From the NCBI RefSeq assembly GCF_009208555.1, contig NZ_WFLI01000043.1, positions 1 through 46,021 of the forward strand: a stretch of 46,021 nt of DNA. Direction: 5' to 3'. A program made the translations under genes and the position numbers. Source of the stretch: Janthinobacterium violaceinigrum (lineage in GTDB: Bacteria; Pseudomonadota; Gammaproteobacteria; Burkholderiales; Burkholderiaceae_D). Below are positions 8,550 to 16,811 of the stretch, piece by piece. Position 1 is the stretch's first letter. Every line of letters starts with the position of its first letter. The notes below the pieces were generated by a model that ran no database searches, had not been told where the DNA came from, and saw only the letters and a program-made list of their open reading frames with translations.

Positions 8550-8894
8550 CTACAACGAGGCGGCAGGCGGGCCGCGCACGGGCGGCAGGATGAGGGCAGC
8601 GGCAGGCGCCAGGGCGGCGGGCGCGACGGCCAGCAGGCGGTACGGCAATAACTGGGCGGGCGGCTCGGCGATGGCCGGCGGCACGGCGATATCGGCCACC
8701 TTGTCGATGGCCGTGGCGCACAGCGCGCACTCTTCCGCGTCCAGGCTGGTCTTGTGCAGGTGCGAAGCGGCCGTCGACAGCAGGAACACGAGGGCCAGCG
8801 CACTGAACAGGGCCACGCACAGGCGCCACGGCGTGCGCGCGAGGGCGGCGGCACCGTGATGGGCAAGCTTGCGGGGGGGCTGGCGGGAAGACAT
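8550..8894 (-). CDS. Small membrane protein, DUF2946-like
   Basis: About 114 residues with one N-terminal hydrophobic helix (residues about 25-45), followed by a His/Cys segment SHLHKTSLDAEECALCA and a Pro/Ala-rich tail with a second hydrophobic stretch. The His-x-His plus Cys-x2-Cys arrangement resembles the DUF2946 group, small proteins found beside TonB receptors and metal-handling genes and thought to bind metal at the membrane. The start at 8894 (MSSRQ) is chosen over 8942 because the extra residues look random. It lies just upstream of the receptor on the same strand and diverges from the PepSY gene. Confidence 0.65.
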   Translation of the reverse strand: MSSRQPPRKLAHHGAAALARTPWRLCVALFSALALVFLLSTAASHLHKTSLDAEECALCATAIDKVADIAVPPAIAEPPAQLLPYRLLAVAPAALAPAAALILPPVRGPPAASL

Positions 8895-8979
8895 GGGCGC
8901 ATAGTAGCAAGAAAATCGCCGCCTTGTCAGCGCTTGTTGCAATTCATTTGCGCTATGTCGACCAGGCAGGATGCCAGCT

Positions 8980-8998
8980 GATAATGATTTTCACTCCC
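8980..8998. promoter_or_regulatory. Candidate Fur box
   Basis: The 19-mer GATAATGATTTTCACTCCC matches the classic E. coli Fur box at 14 of 19 positions, including the complete left nine bases. It lies in the 155-bp divergent gap between the small membrane protein and the PepSY protein, 52 bp before the latter, where it could repress both under iron sufficiency. Confidence 0.65.
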
Positions 8999-9049
8999 CT
9001 TCATTCATGCTATCGTTTCGCAGCCCAAAATTCCCAGAGTCCCTCATTC

Positions 9050-10207
9050 ATGTCCAAGCGCCCGATCAAATGGCTGTTAGCCAAGCTGCACCTGTATGCG
9101 GGCCTGTGGTTCGGCGCCCTGTTCGTCCTGCTGGGATTGACGGGTTCTGCCATCGCCTGGATGCCGGAACTGGACGCGTATCTGAATCCCACCCTGTTGC
9201 AGGCGAGCACGCCCGCGGCGGGCCAGGTGTTTCGCGTGACGCCAGGCACGGTGCAAGCGGTGGTCGACCAGCTGACTGCCGATCCCGCCTACGGCAAGCC
9301 GGCCCAGCTCAATCCGCCCGCCGATGCGCGCGACGTGTATGTGGCCTCGTACCGGCAGGCGGGCAAACCTTCGCCGTTCAGCCAGGCCATCGTGCGCCAG
9401 GTGATGGTCGACCCCTACACCTTGCAAGTCAAAGGCGAACGCGACTGGGGCCGCTTCGGCCTCACGCGCCCGCTGCTGATGTCGGGCATGTTTCATTTGC
9501 ACCGCTATCTGCTGACGGGCGACACGGGCAAGACGGTCACGGGGATTTCCGGCGTGCTGTTGCTGCTGATGGCCTTGAGCGGCATCTACCTGTGGTGGCC
9601 GCGTATGCAGTGGATGGCGGTCAAGCGGGCCCTGACCGTGTCGCATGGCGGTTCCTGGCCCCGTTTCAATTACACCTTGCACAAGGCGGCCGGCTTCTTT
9701 GCCGCGCCCGTGCTGGCCGTGATCGCCTTTTCCGGTATCTATTTCAATTTGCCGCAGCTGGTCGTGCCGCTGGTGGACCTGGTGTCGACGGTGCCGGACA
9801 CGGCCAAGCTGAACAATGTGCAGCAGGATGGCGCCCTGCTCGATGCGGGCGCCGCGATGGCCGCCGCGCAGCGGCTGTATCCGCAGGCGCGCGTGTCGCG
9901 CATCGTGCTGCCGGCGAAAAAGGACCAGCCGTATGACATCCGCGTGCGCCAGCCCGACGAAATCGCCCATGGCGACGGCGCCACGCGCATCACGCTGGAC
10001 GCGCGCAGCGGCTTGCCACTGCGCATACGCGACCCCTTGACGGCGTCGTATGGCGAGCGCTTCCTGGGCTGGCAATTCCCCCTGCATTCGGGCCAGGCGT
10101 TTGGCGTGGTCGGGCGCAGTTTCATCACGCTCTTCGGCTTGATGCCCTTGCTGTTCATGCTGACGGGGACCTTGGTGTGGTGGAAACGGCGGCGTGGCCG
10201 GAAATAG
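9050..10207 (+). CDS. PepSY-associated TM-helix protein (PiuB type)
   Basis: About 385 residues with four or more membrane helices: one near residues 15-37 (LYAGLWFGALFVLLGLTGSA), one near 160-185 preceded by HLHRYLL, one near 210-235 and one at the C-terminus (FITLFGLMPLLFMLTGTLVWW), ending in a basic WWKRRR anchor. This is the PepSY_TM/PiuB family, inner-membrane proteins of iron-regulated loci; several members are thought to reduce ferric siderophores. The start at 9050 (MSKRP) begins directly before the first helix; the longer reading frame from 8924 would cover the Fur-like site. Confidence 0.88.
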   Translation: MSKRPIKWLLAKLHLYAGLWFGALFVLLGLTGSAIAWMPELDAYLNPTLLQASTPAAGQVFRVTPGTVQAVVDQLTADPAYGKPAQLNPPADARDVYVASYRQAGKPSPFSQAIVRQVMVDPYTLQVKGERDWGRFGLTRPLLMSGMFHLHRYLLTGDTGKTVTGISGVLLLLMALSGIYLWWPRMQWMAVKRALTVSHGGSWPRFNYTLHKAAGFFAAPVLAVIAFSGIYFNLPQLVVPLVDLVSTVPDTAKLNNVQQDGALLDAGAAMAAAQRLYPQARVSRIVLPAKKDQPYDIRVRQPDEIAHGDGATRITLDARSGLPLRIRDPLTASYGERFLGWQFPLHSGQAFGVVGRSFITLFGLMPLLFMLTGTLVWWKRRRGRK

Positions 10208-10255
10208 GCGGCCGCCAAACCAAAACGGGGAAAATTGCTATGATCGCAGTGTTTT

Positions 10256-10276
10256 CCGGACCATCGCATGGTCCGG
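10256..10276. repeat. Perfect inverted repeat before the thioesterase gene
   Basis: CCGGACCAT (10256-10264) and ATGGTCCGG (10268-10276) with a three-base centre. It lies 49 bp after the PepSY stop and 31 bp before the next ATG. No T-tract follows, so it could be an operator or a weak terminator. A TATGAT at 10239-10244 just upstream could be a -10 box. Confidence 0.6.
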
Positions 10277-10307
10277 CTTCACTCAATAACAAGGAAAAGC
10301 AGAGACC

Positions 10308-10730
10308 ATGAGCAATCCCGACATCACCGTAGCAATGTTGAATGAACGCGGCACGGGCCGCCTGCCCGGCCACCTGGGCATCGTCATCACGGAAGTGGGC
10401 GACGGCCAGCTGACGGCGGAATTGCCCGTGCTGCCGCATCTGCTGGCGCCGAACGGTTATCTGCACGCGGGCAGCGTGGTGACCCTGGCCGACACGGCTT
10501 CCGGTTATGGCTGCATCGTCAATCTGCCCGAAGGCGCGAGCAATTTCACGACCATCGAACTGAAATCGAACCACCTGGGCACGGCCCGCGAAGGCACGCT
10601 CACCTGCACGGCCAAGGTCGAACACAAGGGCCGCAACACGCAAGTGTGGGATGCCGTGGTGAAAAGCAAGGAAACGGGCAAGACGATTGCCCTGTTCCGC
10701 TGCACGCAGATGATTTTGTATCCTAAATAA
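10308..10730 (+). CDS. PaaI-family hotdog-fold thioesterase
   Basis: A 140-residue single-domain protein with the PaaI/4HBT signature GYLHAGSVVTLADTASG (about residues 50-66) and the following strand pattern of the hotdog fold. Such enzymes hydrolyse acyl-CoA thioesters in the cytoplasm as tetramers; substrate is unknown. It lacks the other phenylacetate genes, so it should not be called paaI. The ATG has a strong ribosome site (AAGGA). It converges on the anti-sigma gene with a 65-bp gap that holds nothing distinctive. Confidence 0.9.
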   Translation: MSNPDITVAMLNERGTGRLPGHLGIVITEVGDGQLTAELPVLPHLLAPNGYLHAGSVVTLADTASGYGCIVNLPEGASNFTTIELKSNHLGTAREGTLTCTAKVEHKGRNTQVWDAVVKSKETGKTIALFRCTQMILYPK

Positions 10731-10795
10731 GCCCAAGGGCAAGATCCGGGGGCGTACCTTCCAGGCTACGATTCCGGCCCTCGCTTGTGGGTTGG

Positions 10796-11491
10796 TTAAA
10801 TTTTCACCCAGTTACCCTTGTACAAGATTGGTCCCGTCGGTCCGTTCGGATCGGGCGAACCGCCTTTCGGCTCCAGGGTGACGGCCAGCAGGGCCACGTC
10901 GCTGCCGATGGCGCGCTGCGACAGGGCCAGTTTCACGTTGCCCTTGTCGGCCAGCAAGCCGAGCGAGCGGGGATTGCCGCTCTTCGGCACGGCCCACAGT
11001 TCCAGATCCTTATCACTCGGCACGGGCGCATTGCCCACCATGCGCACTTCGAGCGCGCCGTGGCGGCTGTCGGCCGTCAGCAGCAGGGCCGTCTGCGCTT
11101 TTTCATCCGTCAGGCTGGCCACATAGCTGATCTGCGGCGCATCCATCACGCGCGTGGCCACGACGATGACCAGCAGCGCGGCGATGGCGCTCGAAGCCAT
11201 GCCCAGCGAACGCCAGAACGACAGCGAATCGCGCCACAGTGCCCAGCCGCCCTGCGGCGCCAGGTGCAGGCGCCGCTCGATCTGCTGCCACACGCGCTTG
11301 GGCGGTGCCACGGGCGTGGCAAATTCCGCCATCGGTTCCAGGCGCTGCCGCCATTCGGCCGTGATATTGCGCAAATCGGCGTCGTTGTGCAGCCAGCCTT
11401 CGAAACGCCGCCGCGCGCCCCCTTTCAAGGTGCCCAGCACGTATTCGGACGCCAGCTTCTGACGCAGCACGTCATTGCCGCGGATATTCAT
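10796..11491 (-). CDS. Anti-sigma factor, RskA-type, inner membrane
   Basis: About 231 residues. The N-terminal anti-sigma domain (LASEYVLGTLKGGARRRFEGWL, about residues 12-33) should hold the ECF sigma factor; one membrane helix follows near residues 92-112, and a periplasmic RskA-like domain (LELWAVPKSGNPRSLGLL) makes up the rest. The ATG overlaps the sigma stop in an ATGA arrangement (11488-11491), a sign of translational coupling and equal amounts of the two proteins. The stimulus is unknown. Confidence 0.9.
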   Translation of the reverse strand: MNIRGNDVLRQKLASEYVLGTLKGGARRRFEGWLHNDADLRNITAEWRQRLEPMAEFATPVAPPKRVWQQIERRLHLAPQGGWALWRDSLSFWRSLGMASSAIAALLVIVVATRVMDAPQISYVASLTDEKAQTALLLTADSRHGALEVRMVGNAPVPSDKDLELWAVPKSGNPRSLGLLADKGNVKLALSQRAIGSDVALLAVTLEPKGGSPDPNGPTGPILYKGNWVKI

Positions 11492-12078
11492 GATGCCTCC
11501 CGTTTTGCCAGGCACGTGCGCAGCCGTTCCAGGCTGCGCCGTATCCAGGTCTTCACGGTGCCGATCGGCAGCGACATCTGCTGCGCCACTTCGCTGTGCG
11601 ACAGGTCATGATAGAACGCCAGGGCGACCACCTGCCGGTGCAGCCCTTCCAGGGCGGACATGCAAAACGCCAGCGCCTTGGCGTCACCGCTCAGTTGCAG
11701 TGACTCGATGGGCGTGGCCTGGGGGTCTCGGAGTGCATTCATGACTTCGCTATCAAACTGTTCGGCATCGATTTCCACGGTATCGTCGCTGCGCCGCAAC
11801 ACATCGAACGCCTTGTTGCGCACGATGGTGGCCATCCAGGTCATCGGCGCCGCCAGATGGCTCTGGTAAGCGGCGGCGTTGTTCCAGATGGCAACGAAAC
11901 CCTCTTGCAAGGCTTCTTCAGCGAGCTCTTGCTTATGCAATATACGCAGCGCGAAGCCAAACAGTTTCGATGATGTGCAGTTATATAGCTGGCGGAACGC
12001 CGTGGCGTCCTTGTTGCCGGCGGCAAGCAGCCAGGTTTTCAGTTGCTGCGGGTCGGGCGATTGAGCGGCTAGGGACAC
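11488..12078 (-). CDS. ECF-family RNA polymerase sigma factor
   Basis: A 196-residue ECF sigma factor of the SigK/RskA-linked group. Region 2 is seen in FGFALRILHKQELAEEALQE and WMATIVRNKAFDVLRR; region 4 in LHRQVVALAFYHDLSHSEVAQQM followed by the HTH segment IGTVKTWIRRSLERLR. The start is a GTG at 12078 preceded by GAAGG at six bases. It is the first gene of a two-gene unit with its anti-sigma factor and probably drives its own promoter in the gap 12079-12188, though I did not find a convincing ECF -35/-10 pair. Confidence 0.93.
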   Translation of the reverse strand: MSLAAQSPDPQQLKTWLLAAGNKDATAFRQLYNCTSSKLFGFALRILHKQELAEEALQEGFVAIWNNAAAYQSHLAAPMTWMATIVRNKAFDVLRRSDDTVEIDAEQFDSEVMNALRDPQATPIESLQLSGDAKALAFCMSALEGLHRQVVALAFYHDLSHSEVAQQMSLPIGTVKTWIRRSLERLRTCLAKREAS

Positions 12079-12188
12079 GGCAGGCCTTCACAAGGTGAAT
12101 GGAAATCACACTTGGGAAGGTTATAACAGTTTGGCAACTGTTGGCAACAGAGTTTTGTGCGGTGTAGGTGGGGTATTTTTGTGCTGGA

Positions 12189-12710
12189 TCAACCGGCGAT
12201 GGCGGTTTCCAGCAGCTTGTGCAGTTCCGCGAATTCCGGCTTGCCCACATAGCGCTTGAGGATCTTGCCCTGCTTGTCGAGCACGAAGGTGGTGGGCGTG
12301 AGCGCCACGTCGCCGTAGGCCTTGGCCGCCTCGCCCGTCACGTCGAGCGCCACCTTGAACGGCAGCTGGCGTGTTTCGGCAAAGTTCAGCACGTAGTTGG
12401 CCGGATCGTATTTCATGGCCACGGCCACGAATTCCAGGCCCTGCCCCTTGTACTTGTTGTAGGTGTCGACCATGTCCGGCATTTCCGCCACGCAAGTGGT
12501 GCACGAGGTGGCCCAGAAATTGACCATCACCACCTTGCCGCGCAGGCTGGCCGAGGTGATTTTCTCGCCATGGATGCCGTGGAAGGTCACGTCCGGCGCG
12601 CTTTGCTTGTCATTGAGCGACAGATAGCCGGCTGCCGCCACGCCCGCCACGAAGACGGCGATGAGGGCTGGCTTGATCCAGGACTTGCTTGCGGATGGCG
12701 AAGTTGACAT
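12189..12710 (-). CDS. TlpA/ResA-like membrane-anchored thioredoxin
   Basis: About 173 residues: one N-terminal membrane anchor (about 14-31), then a periplasmic thioredoxin fold with the redox motif WATSCTTC (Cys about 70 and 73) and a cis-proline loop LTPTTFVLD. The family reduces disulfides for cytochrome c maturation or protects periplasmic proteins; the specific partner here is unknown. The ATG at 12710 is favoured; an in-frame GTG at 12731 is possible, and neither has a clear ribosome site. A 14-bp duplication covers the start region. It stands alone between the sigma operon and dolP. Confidence 0.9.
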   Translation of the reverse strand: MSTSPSASKSWIKPALIAVFVAGVAAAGYLSLNDKQSAPDVTFHGIHGEKITSASLRGKVVMVNFWATSCTTCVAEMPDMVDTYNKYKGQGLEFVAVAMKYDPANYVLNFAETRQLPFKVALDVTGEAAKAYGDVALTPTTFVLDKQGKILKRYVGKPEFAELHKLLETAIAG

Positions 12711-12765
12711 GGCGAAGTTGAAATGAGTCACTTGAAAAGCGGGGCGATGCGGCCACGATGTCCCT

Positions 12766-12771
12766 ATTATA
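12766..12771 (-). promoter_or_regulatory. Candidate -10 box for the TlpA-like gene
   Basis: TATAAT on the minus strand, 56 bases before the ATG at 12710, in the gap after dolP. No good -35 hexamer at 17 bases, so confidence is limited. Confidence 0.4.
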
Positions 12772-12815
12772 GCCGCCGCATCGTCGGCGTGCCCTAGGCC
12801 GGATGGCGTAGGCGC

Positions 12816-13502
12816 TTACTGCTGTACCGTATCGCTGACCGTGTTCGTCGTGCGCTGCTGCGGCGGGTCCGGCTGCAATTGCTTCAGTTCCGCTTCCGAA
12901 ATGTAGTCGAACAGCTTGACCACTTTCTGCACGCCGCCCACGCCGCGCGCCACGTCGGCCGCGACCGTGCCTTCGCGCTGGGTCACTCTGCCCATCAGGA
13001 AGACGGTGGCGTTCTCGGTGACGACCTTGAACGAGGCCGCCGAGATGGTTTTCATGTCCACCAGGCTGGCCTTGACCTTGGTCGTGATCAGCGCGTCGTT
13101 CGAGCGCGAGGTGTAGCTGGCCGGGCCGGCGATGATCAGTTCATTGGCCACCGATTCCACGCCCTCGATATTGCGCACTTCGCGCTCGACGGCATTTTTC
13201 ATCGCGTCATCGCGCACTTCGCCCGTCAGCAGGACGCGGCGGTTGAAGCTGGTGACATTCACGTGGCCCACGTCGCCGACGATGGAGGGGATGCGTGCTT
13301 CGCCTTTCAGGGCGATCGACTTGTCTTCGGTCTGGGCGCCCAGGGTGCGGCGGTCTGCCGCGGCAACGCCACCCATCACGGCGCCGCCGACCATCAGTTC
13401 GATGCAGCCGGTGAGCGAGGTGAGCATGGCGCCGCACAGCAGTGCGGTGGCCAATGGGCGTTGTGCGCGTTTCCAGCCTGGGCCAGTACCGAATTTAGTC
13501 AT
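12816..13502 (-). CDS. dolP: Outer-membrane BON-domain lipoprotein DolP (YraP)
   Basis: A 228-residue lipoprotein: signal peptide with lipobox LTGC (Cys 33), then two BON domains (about 60-125 and 135-205) and a polar Gln/Thr/Pro tail. In E. coli DolP localises to the septum and protects outer-membrane integrity and the BAM complex. Gene order supports the assignment: it follows diaA, with which it overlaps by eight bases, exactly as yraO-yraP in E. coli. The tail beyond the second BON domain is longer than in E. coli. Confidence 0.9.
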   Translation of the reverse strand: MTKFGTGPGWKRAQRPLATALLCGAMLTSLTGCIELMVGGAVMGGVAAADRRTLGAQTEDKSIALKGEARIPSIVGDVGHVNVTSFNRRVLLTGEVRDDAMKNAVEREVRNIEGVESVANELIIAGPASYTSRSNDALITTKVKASLVDMKTISAASFKVVTENATVFLMGRVTQREGTVAADVARGVGGVQKVVKLFDYISEAELKQLQPDPPQQRTTNTVSDTVQQ

Positions 13503-14091
13503 TCACGTCTCCTCCGAATAGGGCGACATCGATGCCGTCGCAGATGCAATGTATGGTGGTCAGATGGACTTCCTGGATGCGCGCCGTGCGCTCGGCCGGC
13601 ACGCAGATATGCACGTCGGCATCCGTCAGCATCTTGCCGATGGCGCCGCCGTCCTTGCCCGTCAGCGCCACGACGCGCATTTCGCGCTCGAGCGCCGCTT
13701 CCACGGCCGCCATCACGTTGGCCGAATTGCCCGACGTGGAGATGGCCAGCAGAATGTCGCCGGCCTGGCCGAACGCCTGCACCTGCTTCGAGAAAATCTC
13801 GCGGTAGCTGTAGTCGTTCGCCACGGCCGTCAGGATCGAGGTATCCGTCGTCAGCGCCAGGGCCGGCAGCGGAAAGCGCTCGCGTTCGAAACGTCCGACC
13901 AGCTCGGCGGCGAAATGCTGGCAATCGGCGGCGGAACCGCCATTGCCGCATGCCAGGATTTTGTTGCCGTTGGATAATGCATAAAACATCAGGTCGATCG
14001 CCTGCGCAATGGGTTGCGCCAGTACGGTAGCGGCCTGGATCTTGAGTTCGGCACTTTCGTGGAAGTGCGAGAGGATGCGTTGATTATTCAT
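13495..14091 (-). CDS. diaA: SIS-domain protein DiaA (DnaA initiator-associating; GmhA-like)
   Basis: About 198 residues forming one SIS domain: NGGSAADCQHFAAELVGRFE, LALTTDTSILTAVANDY and ISTSGNSANVMAAVEAAL are the sugar-phosphate loops. Close to phosphoheptose isomerase GmhA, but position within the yra cluster points to DiaA, which binds DnaA and promotes timely replication initiation in E. coli. Many annotations would call it phosphoheptose isomerase; the two cannot be separated firmly by eye. The start at 14091 (MNNQRIL) matches the family N-terminus. Confidence 0.9.
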   Translation of the reverse strand: MNNQRILSHFHESAELKIQAATVLAQPIAQAIDLMFYALSNGNKILACGNGGSAADCQHFAAELVGRFERERFPLPALALTTDTSILTAVANDYSYREIFSKQVQAFGQAGDILLAISTSGNSANVMAAVEAALEREMRVVALTGKDGGAIGKMLTDADVHICVPAERTARIQEVHLTTIHCICDGIDVALFGGDVND

Positions 14092-14148
14092 AGTCTGCCG
14101 ATTATAGTGCAGGCGCGCGGCATGGCGGACAAGCACTGTTAAAAATGC

Positions 14149-14508
14149 TTACATATCGAGGATGTTCTTCAGCCAGCTGATGCGCCCGTCATCGATGGCC
14201 ACGGCGTCGAAACGGCATGGCGGCACGCTTTTTTGCCCCAGCAGCCAGGTTTGCGCGGCCACCACCATGCGCCGCTGCTTGGCTGGCGTGATGCTGGCCA
14301 GGGCGCCGCCGAACGCTGCGCTGCTGCGTAGCCGCACTTCCACGAAGACGACGGAGGGGCCATCGCGCATGATCAGGTCCAGCTCGCCGCCCTTGCACAG
14401 ATAGTTGCGTGCAAGCAGCACCAAGCCTTGCAGCAACAGATACGCGAGCGCATCGTCTTCACCCTGCCGTCCCCGTGCCTGCTTGTTCTGGAACGGCAGG
14501 GGCGGCAT
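14149..14508 (-). CDS. yraN: YraN/UPF0102 endonuclease-like protein
   Basis: A 119-residue protein with the restriction-endonuclease-like core of UPF0102: ARGRQGEDDALAYL, GGELDLIMRDGPSVVFVEVR (the acidic D and E-x-K-like site, here E-x-R), and PAKQRRMV. The cellular role is not established. It sits nine bases after lpoA and 57 bases before diaA, the order seen in E. coli yraM-yraN-yraO. Arg in place of Lys in the catalytic triad (VEVR) may reduce nuclease activity. Confidence 0.92.
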   Translation of the reverse strand: MPPLPFQNKQARGRQGEDDALAYLLLQGLVLLARNYLCKGGELDLIMRDGPSVVFVEVRLRSSAAFGGALASITPAKQRRMVVAAQTWLLGQKSVPPCRFDAVAIDDGRISWLKNILDM

Positions 14509-14517
14509 GGCCTGTCC

Positions 14518-15885
14518 TTACTGTGCCTGCGGCAAGGCGGCCGGTGTTGCTGCCGTGGCCGGCGGCCAGGTGCTCAGTGCGCCCTGCTGGTAGGTGGCGG
14601 CCTGCTCCGTGCGTTCGAACACGCTTTGATCATTCTCAAAGCGCACGGCCAGGCGGCCCGTCACGCCATCGAGCGTGAACGGCGTGTTCGGGCGCAGCGC
14701 CACTTCGCGCGCCACGCGGAAGGCATCGATGCCCAGCGCGTACAGGCGTTCCATGTCGGCCGTCAGGCGGGCGTCGCCCGGCTGCGGCGGCTGCGGATAC
14801 ACCATCACTTGCGGATGGTCGCGCTGCACTTGCCACGGCAGGTCGAGCAGGCGCGCGCCGTCCAGTTCGGGGCCGCTGGCGCCGCGTCCTGCGCCGGGAT
14901 TCAATGACGAGGTGCCATACAGGGGCAAGTCGCTGCCGATGGCCACGCGCAGCTGGCGCGCCTGGTCGGCGTCGAGCGCGGCAAACAGCAGGCCCGGCGG
15001 CGTGGCGGCCAGGCGCGCGCGCAGCTGCACCAGTTCCGCATCGCTCAGGTAGCCATTCGTGGCCGTCAAGTCCATCGTCTCGATCTTGCCGCCCTGGCGC
15101 AGCCATTCCTGCTTGAAGGCGGCGCTGGTGCGGCGCTGCGAGGGCGAGCCAGCCGACAGGATCAGCGCGCTTGCGCCCGGCTGCTCGCTGGCGGCCCAGG
15201 CGGCGACCTGGCGTGCTTCCGCCTCGATCGACAAGCCCATCACCAGCAGCTTGGCCGGCAGGCGCGCTTCGCCGCGGTTGTCCGGGTGGTTCAGGGCAAT
15301 CGTCGGCTTGCGTACCAGGTCGCTATTTGCCACGGCCGTCACGGCCGAGCGCGACAAAGGTCCCACGACGATGTCCTGTTCCTCTTGCGCTTGCGCAAAC
15401 TTGTTCAGGATATCCGTGCTGCCATCGCCCGTGTCGACCACCGTCACTTCGAAGCCGCTGCGGTCGCGCTCATATGCGGCCATGAAGCCGGCGCGCAGCA
15501 GTTCGGCGGCCGGGCCCAGGGACGCCGAGCGCAGCGGCAGCAGCAGGCCGATGTGGTGGACATTGCCGTCGGACGGCGCCGGCGCCGTGGCGGCCGGCAT
15601 GTCGAGCGGCGTGCCCGTCGCCGGCTTGCCCGTGATGGGCGCCAGCGGCGCGCCATTGCCGTCATACGCGGTAATATCGGGCACGGCCACGGCAAACGTC
15701 ACCGGTTCCGGTGCGGGCGGTTTCGGCGGCACGGGGGGCGGCAGTGGCTTCGGAGGTGGTAGCGGCCTTGTGTTAGATTCAATAGGCGCGCACAATTGCC
15801 CGGGCGCGTCGCAAGGCGTGCTGCAAGCGCTCAGCATGCCGGTCGCGGCACAAACAAGCAGTAACTTCACACTATTAGCAAGCAT
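14518..15885 (-). CDS. lpoA: LpoA-like penicillin-binding-protein activator lipoprotein
   Basis: A 455-residue outer-membrane lipoprotein: lipobox LSAC (Cys 21), a Pro-rich linker (about 43-60), then a periplasmic-binding-protein-like domain (from HIGLLLPLRSASLGPAAELLRAGF near residue 112). This matches the C-terminal domain of LpoA, which activates PBP1A from the outer membrane. The N-terminal TPR domain of E. coli LpoA is missing, as is usual outside gammaproteobacteria, so activation should be tested rather than assumed. Strong GGAGG site before the ATG. First gene of lpoA-yraN-diaA-dolP and divergent from rsmI with only 12 bp between. Confidence 0.9.
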   Translation of the reverse strand: MLANSVKLLLVCAATGMLSACSTPCDAPGQLCAPIESNTRPLPPPKPLPPPVPPKPPAPEPVTFAVAVPDITAYDGNGAPLAPITGKPATGTPLDMPAATAPAPSDGNVHHIGLLLPLRSASLGPAAELLRAGFMAAYERDRSGFEVTVVDTGDGSTDILNKFAQAQEEQDIVVGPLSRSAVTAVANSDLVRKPTIALNHPDNRGEARLPAKLLVMGLSIEAEARQVAAWAASEQPGASALILSAGSPSQRRTSAAFKQEWLRQGGKIETMDLTATNGYLSDAELVQLRARLAATPPGLLFAALDADQARQLRVAIGSDLPLYGTSSLNPGAGRGASGPELDGARLLDLPWQVQRDHPQVMVYPQPPQPGDARLTADMERLYALGIDAFRVAREVALRPNTPFTLDGVTGRLAVRFENDQSVFERTEQAATYQQGALSTWPPATAATPAALPQAQ

Positions 15886-15897
15886 TTAACCTCCAAA

Positions 15898-16806
15898 ATG
15901 ACCGTACAAGAAATCAGTTCCATCGCCAGCCTGCCCATCATGACAGAGGCGGCGCACCAGGTCTATCCTAGCGCAACATTGTATATAGTGGCCACGCCGA
16001 TCGGCAATGTGACCGATATCAGCCTGCGTGCGCTGCATCTGCTGAGCCTTGCCGACGCCGTCGCCTGTGAAGATACGCGCAACACGGCACACCTGCTGAC
16101 GCGTTTTGGCCTGAACAAGCCTTTGATTGCGGCGCATCAACATAACGAGCGCGAAGTGGCGCAAACCCTGATTGCCCGCCTGCACGCGGGCGAGCGCATC
16201 GCCCTCGTCTCCGATGCGGGCACGCCCGCCGTTTCCGACCCGGGCGCGCGCATCGTCGACGCCGTGCGCGCGGCGGGACTGCGCGTGCTGCCCCTGCCGG
16301 GCCCGTCGGCGGCGATTACCGCCATTTCCGCCAGCGGCTTGCTCAATGACCAGTTTTACTTTGTCGGCTTCCTGCCGGCCAAGGCCAAGCAGCGCGAAAA
16401 CATGCTGCACAGCCTGCGCGGCGTGACCGCCACCATGGTGTTCTATGAAGCGCCGCACCGCATCCTCGATTGCGCCACGGCCCTGGCGGCAGCGTTCGAA
16501 CCCACGCGCCAGGTGGTGTTTGCGCGCGAGCTGACGAAGCTGTTCGAAGAAATCCACCGCTGCCCCCTGTCCGAAGCGGAAAGCTGGATCCGCGCCGACG
16601 CGCACCGCGAAAAGGGAGAGTTCGTCGTTCTGCTGGAAGGCGCCACGGAAGCGCAGGACGCGGAAGACGTGGAAGCGGAACGCATCCTCAATATCCTGCT
16701 GGCCGAATGCAGCGTCAAGCAGGCGGCCAACCTGACGGCGCAAATCACGGGCCGCAAGAAAAATGCCCTGTATGAGCGGGCGTTGCAGTTGAAGGGGCAG
16801 GAATAA
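15898..16806 (+). CDS. rsmI: 16S rRNA 2'-O-methyltransferase RsmI (C1402)
   Basis: A 302-residue SAM-dependent methyltransferase of the tetrapyrrole-methylase fold: LYIVATPIGNVTDISLRAL, EDTRNTAHLLTRFG, SDAGTPAVSDPG and FYEAPHRILD are the family blocks. It methylates the ribose of C1402 in 16S rRNA. The ATG at 15898 lacks a ribosome site because the preceding bases encode the lpoA Shine-Dalgarno on the other strand; an internal ATG at 15940 (MTEAAHQ) is a possible start and would match the shorter E. coli N-terminus. Equivalent to yraL, divergent from yraM as in E. coli. Confidence 0.94.
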   Translation: MTVQEISSIASLPIMTEAAHQVYPSATLYIVATPIGNVTDISLRALHLLSLADAVACEDTRNTAHLLTRFGLNKPLIAAHQHNEREVAQTLIARLHAGERIALVSDAGTPAVSDPGARIVDAVRAAGLRVLPLPGPSAAITAISASGLLNDQFYFVGFLPAKAKQRENMLHSLRGVTATMVFYEAPHRILDCATALAAAFEPTRQVVFARELTKLFEEIHRCPLSEAESWIRADAHREKGEFVVLLEGATEAQDAEDVEAERILNILLAECSVKQAANLTAQITGRKKNALYERALQLKGQE

Positions 16807-16811
16807 GGGAA

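Noticed and set aside
10308..10730. Part of a phenylacetate (paa) pathway
   Set aside because: No other paa gene is near; only the fold family can be claimed.
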